Below are positions 23,869 through 35,808 of a stretch of 64,000 nt of DNA, piece after piece. Under the pieces are notes generated by a model. The model was not told where the DNA came from and searched no databases. It worked only from the letters and a program-made list of their open reading frames with translations. The stretch is from NCBI RefSeq assembly GCF_040115645.1, contig NC_089550.1, forward strand, positions 2,914,001 to 2,978,000, written 5' to 3'. A program made the position numbers and the translations under genes. Every line of letters starts with the position of its first letter. Within the stretch, counting starts at the first letter, position 1. Origin of the DNA: Euwallacea fornicatus. Its lineage: Eukaryota; Arthropoda; Insecta; Coleoptera; Curculionidae.

Positions 23869-26800
23869 ATGGGAACTTCAAGTGCGGACACAGAGTTTTC
23901 TTCTTTGCAATTTGAGAAGACATTGACTAACTTAAAGGACTCTCAAGAGAGCATCAATCAATGTTGCCAATGGTGTCTCAACAATAGACAGCATTATAAA
24001 AAAATTGTTACTGCCTGGTTAAATGTAATTAAACGAGTGAAAATTGAACAAAGACTGGTCTTGTTCTATTTGGCCAATGATGTGGTGCAGTATTCGAAGA
24101 GGAGGAATTATGAGTATGTCGATACATGGGGGACTGCCATACAGAAAGCAACCACTATGGTTAGGTAAGGTAGTAGTTTATATAGTAAGAATCTTCAATG
24201 CTCGATAAGCCAAATTTTAAACACAGAGAGCTTTACTCTGATGGTACAGGAAATAGCAATTATAAATCTTGGCAATTGGATCACCCTATATAACAGTTAT
24301 CTTTGATTTTCTAATATAGCTTCTCTATAACAAAAAGAAAGTTGGGATCTTTCAAGAATTGACAAATTGATCCTCAGATAATCCATTGAGTCACTGTTCA
24401 AGTGTGGAACATTCACTGAGACATATTAATAATATATGGTAGTTGCTCCTTATGTCACTCTGGCTTTGCTTGTGAATTCTTTTATTTCTCTGTACTTCCC
24501 TTTGGTTATTTATAGTGGTTCAGATACATCTATTGGAACTCAATTATGTGCAAATGTGTCAGTTTTTCGCCTGAATTTTTATCTCATGTATTGCCTTAGT
24601 ACATTACTTATAGTTGTCTTTAAAAACCATTTGGAAAGTATTACAGCTTGTTATAATAAGTACCCGATGTAGCTTCCTCTTAGTTCTTTCCTTCCTAGAT
24701 TCCATTTTATGTTTCACTGATATGAGGTACTCTATTCTAGTTATTTCTATATATTAGAATACTATGCTCCAGAATTCCTATCCCATCTTCATCTGTTGAA
24801 TCTTCATTGGTCAAGATATTAATACAGTAGAAGGAAAACCATTATACAGTCTATTGTTAACTATAATTGATATCTTCAAAAATAATATCACAAACTTCTT
24901 GAAATTTTGTGCCATCAAAATTATGTATTGGTTAAGAGAACAAATAGTTACTAAGGTAACGCCCAATGTGCCCATGTAGGAGAACCAATATTTAAACTTA
25001 TATTCTCGCCGAAACGTCCAGAAACCGCTCTGTAAAATGCAGTTTTACAGGTATAATGTCGAACGGAGTTCATGCAGCATATAATGTACAAAAAATGGAT
25101 AAAAAGTATATCATGTGTTCTGTAGATGCTATATATTGTTTAAACGGTTATAAAGGCACAAGGCCAACTTTTGTAGTTGTATTTTATGTTATTTAGCATT
25201 TTAATGATCTTAAATATTTTTATATGTATGAATGACATTTCAAATTGATAATTTTACTTGTGATATTACCACTGATTTTGCGTTTGACATTTGCTGTCTC
25301 AGATGACCGTGATGAGCTCACAAAATTCATCAACTACTTGTGTAAAATGTTCTATAACTTTTAACAATATCAAAAATAGCACTAAAATTTAACAAATTCA
25401 ACACCAAGACTTTTTCCCGTTTATCACCATTCTAAAAAACTTTTCCACTGCTTTAGGGACGAAAAAGTTAAACACAAGATTCTGAGGATTTTCAAAATTT
25501 GGGAACAACGAGCGGTTTACGGTGACGAGTTCATTGCCGATTTGTGCGGACTTATTAACATCCAACCTACCGGTCCCAAAAACGACGAACCTCATGAATT
25601 TCAGGTTAATCTTCACGAAAAATCCATATCTTTTTTAATTACATGTAATTCAACTTCAGACCACTTATATAATAAACAAAATAAAGAACTGTGCCAATTT
25701 GGAGAAAGATACTGATACCAAGTTGAAGTCCTTAAAAGAGCACAATCCAAAAATTCAAATTTCTGAAGCGTTGGTCAATTCCCTTAAAGGTACTTACATA
25801 CCATATTAAAAATAAAAATAAATGTTTAATCATTTTTATACCTAGATCGTGCTCATGTAGATGACGTGGAAAAAGAGCTAGATGTTTATGTTGATCACAT
25901 GGAGAGCTACATAAACGCTCTAAAATTGGAAATTAAAAATCGCATAGCGTTAATCTCAGCTTTAAGGCAGGCAGAAACACAGCTCGAATCTGACAGAAAA
26001 GACGTCAAAACTGTGGCTCATGTAGGTGCTCATTTACACTTCATTGAGAGATTTTATATTTGACATTTTAGGCTTATAAAACTTTCGGCCAACGAGTGAG
26101 AACAGTGCAAAAAAAGCTGGAGGAGCGAATGCCGACGTTACCGAGTCCAGTACCCTCTCCTGATATTAACGCTCCCTCTCCAAGTCCCGAAGAAGACTTG
26201 GAGTTGCCAGAAGACGACTCTTCGAAAATTAACAATGCTGATAAATCTCTCGAAGTAGTTTATTCGAATCCGGGCTTTTACGTTCCTCCCCCTAGTGCGA
26301 ATTCGGTTGCAAGTCAATCATTCAATTCGAGTTTCAATAATTCGACTTTAAGCAGTTCGATGGCGGATACAAGCACCAGTTTTTTATCTAATGGTTTCAC
26401 CAGTTTTTTGGGTCAAAACATGTCTTTTGATATTTCAGTAAGTGGTTTTATGTCTGTTTAGGCATTTTGTAAAATTTTTGGTGTATTTCTTTTAGAATAT
26501 TAGCACAACTGGCCTGTTCTCAAATTCCAATAGCAATATGTCAACGGGGTCTGTCACTCAGACAACTAATAGTTATTCTTCGGTGCCGAAGCCTGTGGCG
26601 CCACCTTCGACGCCAGTGATGCCGCCCGTAGTTGATTTGACAAATGACGTGTAAGTAATTTTTTTTAAGTATTGATAATAAAATGGACACATTCAAATAA
26701 ATAAAGTTTTGGATAATTTCCTGCATGTCTGGTTGCCTATACTTAAAGCATTCATCTTATGATGAATGTATGAGGGTAGACTGGCTTAAATCATCCTTAA

Positions 26801-29635
26801 ACGACCTCTAATTTAGAACGATTTTTCCAAAAATTGGGTTGTATCTTTAAAAAAAACTTGAAATGCGATTTTTGTTTTCCAATTTCCATTATCACAGTCA
26901 TTTTCAGTGAAGTCCATGCCCCTTATAACCCGTTGTTACCCCCGCCCGTGCCCCCTTTTACAAAAAATAACGATTTCGGATTCAATAACTCTATGGATAT
27001 AAGCACAGGGAACAGTTATGGTAAGATTAAGATTGTTTTAACTTAAATTGAAGTCTCTATATGTCCTATTTCAAAGATCCAAGTTTCCAAAATAATGTAT
27101 CTGGATACAATCCCGAAATTAGCCTGTCAGAAGGCAACTATGAATCTTGGGACCGTGCGGAAAATCCCGCATGGAACGAAATTAAAGGCACTGATACTCC
27201 GGAAAGCCCCCCCACGTTTGAAAAAGCAGGTAAAAGTTTTTTGTGTTGTTGGTTTAGCTTTGTGGTTTTATGCAAAATGGGGTAGGATATGGAGATCCAG
27301 TGGAGTATCACGACTCGCTGGCACCAAGCAGTGGTGCTGTGGATGTAGACCAAAGAGTGATTCCAGGGATGGGAGATATAGGTAAAGTCCGTTCACGATG
27401 ATTTTGCATTGACTCTATGGAGTTTTCACATATTGACGCTCTGTATACTATGGCCACTGAACCATGTAGGTCGTACTGATGGATTCAGGTGTTTCTGTTT
27501 TTAAGAAAACATCGAATTATGTGCAAAATGTTTCTTTTAATAACGTACCGCTGAAATTTGCTATTTATGCTATACAGGGAAATTTTCGTGAATAGTATTG
27601 ATTCAAAATTATTATAAATGGACTTCAATTTTTAAACTAATTTAAAAATATTTCGTGATTTGAAATGGGTTTTAGAAGATTCTCAAGGCAGTTTGGGAGG
27701 CAAAGATGTGGATCATCGAAACTTGATAAGTCTGACAGGTTCACCGGAAACACCGGTTAATGGACAACCAAAGGCTCTACCAGCCAGAGGAAATTTGAAG
27801 ACAATTACCACTGAAGAATCTTTATGGAAAGAGGCCCTAGATCAGGTATGTGTTAGGTCTTCACCTACAATTTCTGAACCAATTTAGAGCTTGAAACAAT
27901 TGTCAGATTGACTTTTTTTGGCATTTCTTGATCAATATTATTGTGGTTTTAAAATCATTTTTTCTCCTCTAAATACCTATTATTCTTGACTAAGTAAAGT
28001 ATGCATTTTATCATTATTGATATGCACTGATTTGAATGTGTGTGCATATGCTAAATAAGCAAGAATTGCTAATGAAACATTTTAATTAAAATGTTTTAGG
28101 ATTATCGCAAATTACCCCCTCTTCCACCAAACGAGCCCCCGTCCTCGATCCCAGTAGTCAAGGACCAAGATTACCGTCTCCCTTTCAACATGACCGCTCC
28201 TCCGCCTCCGCCACCTCCACCAATTCACCAGGAAAAAGCATCGACAAAGAGAAAACCGCCCCCACCGCCTCCGTTACCCGCATCAAGATCTGCAGGCGAT
28301 CCGAGATTACGGTATCTCGGTCAAAGTCCTAGAAAAAGCGATTTTATTGGAGGGGATGTCGATATGGACTTGAGTGACGACTTGGAGACTATTTTGGGGG
28401 GTAATGAAGTTTTTCTACTCTTATATTTAATTAGGTGGACATTTTGACAACTACTTACGAAAGTTAAAATTTGTCGCTACTGGTCATGTAACTTTTGATG
28501 ACTAATTGCAAAAACTAATGTCCAATGTCTCATAGATTAAACCTCGCTGAGCCTATTCCATATAATACTTATTTCTCCTTTGCATCGTTATAACTACATA
28601 TACATCTACGCGAAAGTCATGAAGTTTAATAATTTTTTGTCTCCTTTTTTAAGGTGGGGCTCTAGAGCCTCCGCCCCCCCTTCCCGACTTACTAGATGAT
28701 GTGGACGCCAATCAATTCCTCGACGAAATCTCCACTGATTTTAATGAATTCAGCAATTTATCAGCCGATTTTGCTTCGAGGGAGAACGGCGAAAACGTGC
28801 CTGACGGTGACAGTTCAAACTCGAATCAAGACCCAAACGCATGGAGTCCTCTTCGCCCTCCTCCTATGGCTTTTGGTATGGGCGGCCCTGCGGGAATGGG
28901 AAACCCTCCTCCATTTCCTCCGAGCATGCCCCCACCCGGTGGGTTTATGATGAATGCCATCAGGGTAAGTGCAGATTTGTCGATATATGAGACGAATATC
29001 TTAGTGATTTAAAATATTAAATTGAAAATTATTTGGAATTATCTGTGTTAGTAAACACGGTCATATTAATATGTTTTTAGGGGGCCGTCAAGACTTATTA
29101 AATGTATATTCCCAACAAAGTCCTCTAACCAAAATTTTTAATTTAGCTTCATTTTGAGAATAATCCATTTTGAAATCGTTTCAAACACCGAGTAGTTTAT
29201 TTGATTCGGCCAAAAGTTTATTTCAAAGCACTGAGTTTCCTCTGAAAAAACAGCATTTTTTCTCATATTTCTAAGATGGGAAATCCAGGACAAAGCCTCC
29301 TCACAACCACACCGCCCCCTCATACACCCAACCGCAATTGGGACGAGGACGATGACGAAAATCCCTATTTGAACGACGATGACGAAGATCCAGGGTTCAA
29401 CAACCAAATGAATCGGATAGCGATGAATAATTTCAGAGGCGGTTTCGACCATAATATCAGTAAAGGCGGCAATTTACCTTCTGGTGCCTTTAGAGGAAGA
29501 GGCAGGGCTTGGAGCGGCAGCCAGCGGGTGGATCGCGGAAGGGGACGAGGATTGAATAGGGGTGGGAGGGGGATGAAGAGTCTGTTCCGGCCGAGAGGTA
29601 AATTTAGGGGGAGATTCAGTCGGGGTGGGTTTTAG
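23869..29635 (+). CDS. RPRD2: RPRD2-like CID-domain regulator of RNA polymerase II
   Basis: Thirteen exons encode about 924 residues: 23869-24164, 25457-25604, 25660-25789, 25846-26021, 26072-26437, 26496-26650, 26908-27020, 27077-27229, 27286-27381, 27676-27845, 28100-28400, 28654-28964 and 29276-29635. The first two exons form a CTD-interacting domain (LANDVVQYSKRRN; HKILRIFKIWEQRAVY). A coiled coil follows (DVEKELDVYVDHMESYINAL). Then come long disordered regions with poly-proline runs (28190-28300), acidic stretches (NWDEDDDENPYLNDDDEDP), and a C-terminal Arg/Gly-rich tail that looks like an RNA-binding or methylated RGG tail. RPRD proteins bind the phosphorylated CTD of RNA polymerase II. 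Human RPRD2 is also long and Pro-rich, while RPRD1 is short, so RPRD2 is the better match. The start at 23869 fits the CID N terminus. Confidence 0.9.
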
Positions 29636-31735
29636 TTGGGAAGAATGTCCGCAATATGAGCAAAATTGAAGGTACAGAAATAATCAATATGTGCAAAGAG
29701 TAACTGCCATTTGCACCAACATATGCTAATTCTTTTACTCTGCGTTTTAATCTGCGCTTCATAGCTTGGAGCTAAGATCCAATGATCATGATTAAAAAGT
29801 AAAAATAGCGCGCAACAATAGTTAATTGAATTCAGCTTCAGTAGTTCGGTGATTAGTCAAATCAGTGGTTTATTATGTGGCTTTAAGTTAAGGCCTAACA
29901 CACATTTTCGCGTGATATTTACGCCTAGGACATTTTCCAGGCTAATGCACTATTTGAATTCAAAACAGATTAAGTTTCTAGCCAATTTCAAAGCTCTTTT
30001 CAGTTGCCTGAATTTAAAACGTGATTGAAGATAGAAGTTTATTATGGTTTTGCATATTCAAAATATATTCATCACATAGCATTTTGTTTCTTACCACTTG
30101 TGACTTCAAGGAGTAGCACACATTTTTCGACCTCTACATCAAAAATATTTCCCATTTTTAGCAATTTGATGTTTAAAGTACCAAGATTAAAGTGGATAAG
30201 TAAAATAGTTTGCTTACTTACTTTTCAAAAGTATGTGAGAAATCCGTGAAATGTACATAAAAATCGGGTTTGGCCAGATAAGTTTTGTCTGCATCAGATG
30301 GTAGTATATGACATTATGGCTATTAGGTAAATTAACACCATGGTAAGTAAGTTTATCAGGAGCGTAATAACCATGGAATAAAACTTGAGAATTGAAGGGA
30401 CTGTTAAATTCCTTGTTCTTGTCCTCATTCTCCTGCTAAACTTAACGAAACTTCAGTTATTTTCCCCCTTAATGAAGTTTTTTTTTATTAAATATTTAGT
30501 TGAGTTAGACGTGTAATATTTAGTGACATAATTTCTATTGGAAGAACCGCAAGTTTATTTTTTGTTCCCCCATTCATTCATAAGCGCGCAGTAACTTTTT
30601 TTAGTTAAAAATGTTTGGGTTAAGGAATAAATTTGCGAGTTCAAATGCTATATTAATGTGGTATGTAATTTATAATAATCATGCTAAGCAAAGCCTGTGT
30701 TTTAATTTTCTTAAAAAATGACGAAGGACACTGTTTAAGAATTTATAGGAGGTTAATTCTCATTTTCTTCAAAATTGTTCATGGTTGACAGGTTTTTTTA
30801 ACCTAAAATTTTTAATATTAATTGTACGTTTTTAGTATCAAGACAGCCAAAAAATCTCTCAACATCTTTTAAACCTCAATTTTAGTTCAAAAAATAAATG
30901 CTCGATTCAGTTGTCTCTTCTCGAATGTTGACGTTCTGGCGAATGCCGTTTATTTCCCCCACTGTAACCTTGAGGTAGGCAACCAGGTATACATAAACCG
31001 TATTCAAGGTTGCTCGCATCGAAGCTTTCGCCAGCAAGCGACGCCCGCAACAGGGTCGTATTTGGCGCATTATAAATTACCATATGATACGACAGGACCG
31101 TATTTTAGCATATTTAGATTTTTCGTTGTTTTTTTTTTTAGTATTAATGTTATGTTGATAAATAGTAATTTTAGGTGTAATTAAGTGTATATTTTAGGTT
31201 TTTACCGAGGCCAAGGAAGGTGACCAAGCGCTACCGATGAGTGAGATCGGGAACAAATCCTGGTTAGTACCTAAAAGAATTCGAAGACTGTACAAATTAG
31301 GCGTAAGAAAATAGGACTTCGTAGTGAGCAAACATATTTTTCCTACAACGTTCACAGAAAATATTACTTTCCTCCTTCATGTGAGGAAGAAAACAGCACT
31401 TTGGCGCCCTATGCATCAGAAATAGGTACAGATATACAACATAATACCTACTTTTTTTTATTAAACAGAACATTGGTCGTAGAAAAAATTACATGCACAC
31501 CTCTGAAGAAGGGTGTCTTTAAGTTCCTCGAATGTTGATATCCACTGCTTCGCGTCGGGCCCGAGGGTAAAAGTAGCTCTTTTCTCCCTTGCTGTGCAAA
31601 TAATTATTCTTCAAGGTTTTCGGTGAGTGAAAAACTCGATGTTGATTTTGTGATCATACATATATTTTTTAAGTTTGTTTATAGCACGGTTTAATTAAAA
31701 TTCAATAGGGATTTTTAATTGCATTTCATTGCCCT
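29636..31735. other. RPRD2-like 3' flank and intergenic DNA
   Basis: About 2.1 kb without a supported gene. A GC-richer patch at 30890-31070 gives a short open frame on the minus strand that matches nothing I know. The genes on the two sides converge here. Confidence 0.45.
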
Positions 31736-34364
31736 TTACATTCTATTGTCGATATTGAATTTCCCCCCGATAGGGCAATTTTCCTCGTACTGCAAACACC
31801 ACTCGGGCTCCAAGGCATCGGCATTTACACCGAGCTTCACTAGTCGCTCTCTGTGGATTAAAAACCGGCCCTCAGCCGCTCTCCAGGAAGTCTCAGGCTC
31901 ACTCCAGAGCACTTCAGCCATTGCAGACGCCCTAGGCCACAGCCTGCTATCTAAAGATGTAGAATCTGCTTGTTCGGTCCAGAAAGTCGCCTCTGCACCT
32001 AGGACTTGTTTGTGTTTATCTCCTAAAATAATTAGCAATGAGAAATTAACATTAATCAACCGGGAGCTTCATTTCATTGCCTGTAATCTTCTTGGGCTTG
32101 TTTTCATAGACTTTTTGCCAACCAATGTAGGGGGAACACCAGTTATTTCCATCGGTGACCCAGCCGGAAAAGCCACAGTCCAAGTATAAGGCGTCGTAAT
32201 TGCTCAGGATCACTTGATAACCATTTTGTATTAAATTTTTTACTTGCTCATCGGTGCCTAAAGTCCAAATTTGCACGATATATTTGTCTTTGGGAAGGGA
32301 ATTGATGAGATACTCTTTGTGTGTCAGGTGGCTGGTCCACATTATTACAGGAATTTGTTTTCCTGCCTAAGAGAGAATATATCAAAATACCAATAAATCT
32401 CGGTAGAATTATAAAAATGATTTTCTTAGCGAAGTTAGATGAACCCGTAAGTATATGATTTCCACATACCTTCTTATAAACCTTCTCCAGTGCTTGATTT
32501 TGAAAATAGTTCCACAATTTGACAAAATCCGCGTCTGTACGTCCCCATCCTTTCTTGTCCATCCAATCAACGATTGACTGAGTGCTGTTCCAGCAATTAA
32601 AGTTGACTTCATCCCCTCCCATGTGGAAAATATCTGGTTGAAATTGGTCGAACATGTCGTTATAAATATCTTCGAGGGCATCGTATAGTTCCGGCTTGGT
32701 GACGTCGAACTGACCGCAAGGTGGCTCCACGCAGTATTTCTGCCAGGGTTGCCAGTTGAAGCAAGTGACCAGCCCGGTGTTTTGCCACCCCTCCCCCACG
32801 TGGGCGGGGGCGTCAAATTCCGGCATCACCCTCACCCCTCTTGAAGACAAATAAATACTTTTTGGAGCATGGCTGTGAAAAATTTTACCGTTGTTTTGCG
32901 TATTTAATAATCTCCGAAACATCCTCGGGGGTGTACACTTTATCCGGACTATAGGCGCCGTAATTTGACAATTGAGGCCTGGATTTTGATACGTAGGGGA
33001 AGCTATGAGAGTCGGTTATATGCCAATGGAAGGTATTCAATTTGGACGCTCCCATAGCGTTTATGGTGCTTTTAATGGCATCTACCTGCAGTTACATTTT
33101 TATCAGTGCCGGCCTCATGAGGGTCGAAGCTATACACTTACTAAGGCCTGAGTCTTAGAACGGGGGAAAAAAATCTCGCAGTAGGCGGAACCCCATAAAC
33201 GTAGGATGTTGATTAAGTCATTTGCTATTTATCATATGAAAGGTATGACTGATAGATGAATCTATCCACGATATGCGTCCGATATTTTAACGCCTACTTG
33301 CGGTTTTTTTATGATCGCAATTTATAGTTCAAGTGGATATACAGTGTGTCCCAAATTTCTTATGCGAAAAAATCAGATTTAGATTTTGCCGAATTTGAGA
33401 CACGCCATGATTAAACACAACTTTTCCTTTACACTAATAAAATTCCTTGAAGTGTCCACCAGTACTCCTCTGTAAGGGTACGCCGGTCTGTCGGTTACAA
33501 GAACATCCCTTGCAATTTGCAGCTCCTCCCTCAAATTATCAAAAATAATCAACTGGTTCAGAGTTTCCAAGCCGTGACGCGCCCCAAAAAATGAGGGAGA
33601 TACTATTAGAGCCTGCACTCTACCATCTGGAACATTGTCTTTACTATAAACTGTTCGACATTTTAAATCAGGTAAAATTACCAGTAGATTCGCCAATTTT
33701 TAGCGTGTAGCTCTCATCCAGATCCAGCGATAATGCGTTCTTTTTTAGATCTTTTATATCGAGAGTAACTACCAAAGATTTGCCCCCTTTAGGGAAGAAA
33801 TTTCTATAAGAAATTGTGCTGCTTAATACTCAAATATTCTGGCTGATGGTTTGGTTTGTTCCCGGGTCATACCCAACCAAACCAGCAATCGTTCGATGGG
33901 AGAAAATTTTATTTGAAAGTTTAAAGCTTGAAATTGAATAGCTGTTTACCGAGGAACGAGTTTCTCAATCTGCCCCTTGAAGATCTTTGCAGCCCCTGCG
34001 ACCAAATCAGAAATGGCGCTCTCTGATTGAGCTCCAAGTACATCAATGCTATGGATGTTTATGGTACTCAACACGTTTCCAACTGAGACTTCCCCTGTGG
34101 GTTTAGGCCATATTGCTCCAACATCAGAACAAAATATTCTGCAAGCGGATAAACTCAAGGCAGTGTTCTGAGTTAGATTAGTATTTGCTTGTTTTTGGCA
34201 ATGGCCGTGCACGCATTCATATCGCCATGGAGACATCAGTGCAATACTGAAATAAGGAGAGTCAAGAAGGTCGATAACCTTGTGATTTTTGGTGGTAGTT
34301 ACCTGGTTTGAAGAACCAGTTGCATACAAAGGAATGTGAGTGCGGAACCAAACAAGCGGTTCAT
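31736..34364 (-). CDS. secreted chitooligosaccharidolytic beta-N-acetylhexosaminidase (GH20)
   Basis: Eight exons give 604 residues: 34364-34303, 34246-33950, 33803-33682, 33626-33433, 33085-32889, 32839-32470, 32366-32081 and 32022-31736. Exon 1 encodes a signal peptide (MNRLFGSALTFLCMQLVLQT). The second part is the GH20b-like N-terminal domain. The catalytic barrel includes FFGARHGLETLNQL, the conserved NTFHWHITDSHSFP, MPEFDAPAHVGEGW and the catalytic Asp-Glu pair in HMGGDEVNF at about 367-368. The substrate-cleft tryptophans follow (NWCSPYIGWQK; LGAEATFWTEQ). Insect enzymes of this kind remove terminal GlcNAc from chitin oligomers in moulting fluid and gut. The motif set looks like the NAG1/NAG2 group rather than fused lobes, which is an inference. 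Exon 7 appears to end at a GC donor. The exon 3/4 border was set by frame. Confidence 0.93.
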
Positions 34365-35808
34365 CCTGAAACGGACCTTTGGTTAAAGTGAGCAAATACG
34401 CTTTTGGATTATTCGAAATTATTCAGTACTCGATTGCCAATTTTAAGAATTATTCAGGAAATTTCGCATAATCTCTGAGTGATCAAACTTGCAAATGATA
34501 AATAATACAGCAATAACATTAGCAGAAATTTTTGTTGCGATTGTTACACATGAATTAATGTAATGTGAAAGTACTTACTCACTCACTGAATGCCACGACG
34601 TTGTGGTACCACCTTCGGCTCGAAATAGGTTCAAATACTAAAGAATTGAATCGATGTAAGTGGGTAGGTCCCGACCAAATCACAGAACCGGATTATAATA
34701 CTAGAAATTGTTGATCAGTGAATTTGTTTGATGGTCGCAGATTCATCAACCTATGAAACAAATTTTAGTGCAATAAAAAAAATCCAGGGAAACTCAAAGT
34801 TTACATAGTGTAATTTCTATACAGGGTGACAATGTAGATATACAGGTTATCATTATAAAGATATTTCAGGGGCCGGTAGTAAATAATAAAAAAAAATTGC
34901 TAATGGATCTACGGTCAAGAATCTACCACTTTCGATATACACGAACGGTCGTAATAAGAAAAAACTTTTAAAAAAATCGCATCTTCCTGTATTTCAGACA
35001 GAAAGCGAAGCCGGACCCATATTCATATGACCTTTTTTTCTTTAAACTATCCACAGGCTAATCCTAAGAATTTTTTACGCATTATTATAAAACATCCCAT
35101 ATAAATAATTAACTTGATATCACCAGTGTCTCAAAGTTCGTACCTGTTGGCAATAAAGTGATTGACCTTATGTTGTAAACCACATAAATAAATATGTGAT
35201 TACCATAACATTATATCGATTTCAATTATTGTTAATATGAGTCGGAAACGGAGTGCTGTAGGTGTAAATACTGGGTTGGGAAAGTAGGAACAAGAGAACA
35301 TTATTAAGAAAGGAGGGGCGGGAATGACTGAGATAAAAGTGACTAAATTGGTTTTTTTAGGTAAACTTTGCTAATGTCGATATTTACCAAATTAGTTATT
35401 AAATATTACTGCAATAAATTCTTCAAAACCCCATTACGCGTTATATTTTACGAAATACTATCTAATCTATACGAGTACTCCCAACACATCAGCGGTTTTA
35501 TTTAGACACGGTACTACTATGACTTGATCTTTTTTACTTGCTTATCTTTTTAAGTGCAGATGAAATATAGAGTTTTAGAAATTTCCCCTCCAATATCTTA
35601 TTTATTGACCTCAATTTCCTCACGCTGGTCCAAAAATAATTTTCAAATATTTGCACTGTACGTAATATCTACGGGAATTATTTCCTATCTAAAGTAAGCA
35701 AATATGAGAAGATTATCAGAGATAAAAATTATTTCCCAATAATATCGAAATATTCGGTTTCACCTTTGTACGATAATACTCAGCGTAGGAACCCTTCCTT
35801 CTAGAATA
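34365..35808. other. intergenic region with a dispersed repeat copy
   Basis: This is the common upstream region of the hexosaminidase (minus) and vanin-like (plus) genes. It holds an ACAGGGTG motif at about 34823 and a repeat copy at about 34860-34950 that matches one at 39350-39440. No gene was seen. Confidence 0.45.
34860..34960 (+). repeat. diverged dispersed repeat, copy 1
   Basis: The segment contains ATATTTCAGGGG followed by a short spacer and CTAATGGATCTACGGTCAAG, then CCACTTTCGAT. The same order of motifs, with substitutions, occurs at 39350-39440 (ATATTTCAAAGG, CTAATAGACCCATG, CCATTTTCGAT). This pattern suggests an old transposable-element family. No coding capacity is visible. Confidence 0.5.

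Noticed and set aside
24436..24672. Hydrophobic open frame in RPRD2 intron 1
   Set aside because: Pyrimidine-rich intron sequence gives hydrophobic translations by chance, and there is no motif or splice support.
30882..31070. GC-richer minus-strand open frame with Cys/Arg-rich start
   Set aside because: Only 62 codons, isolated, with no recognisable motif.
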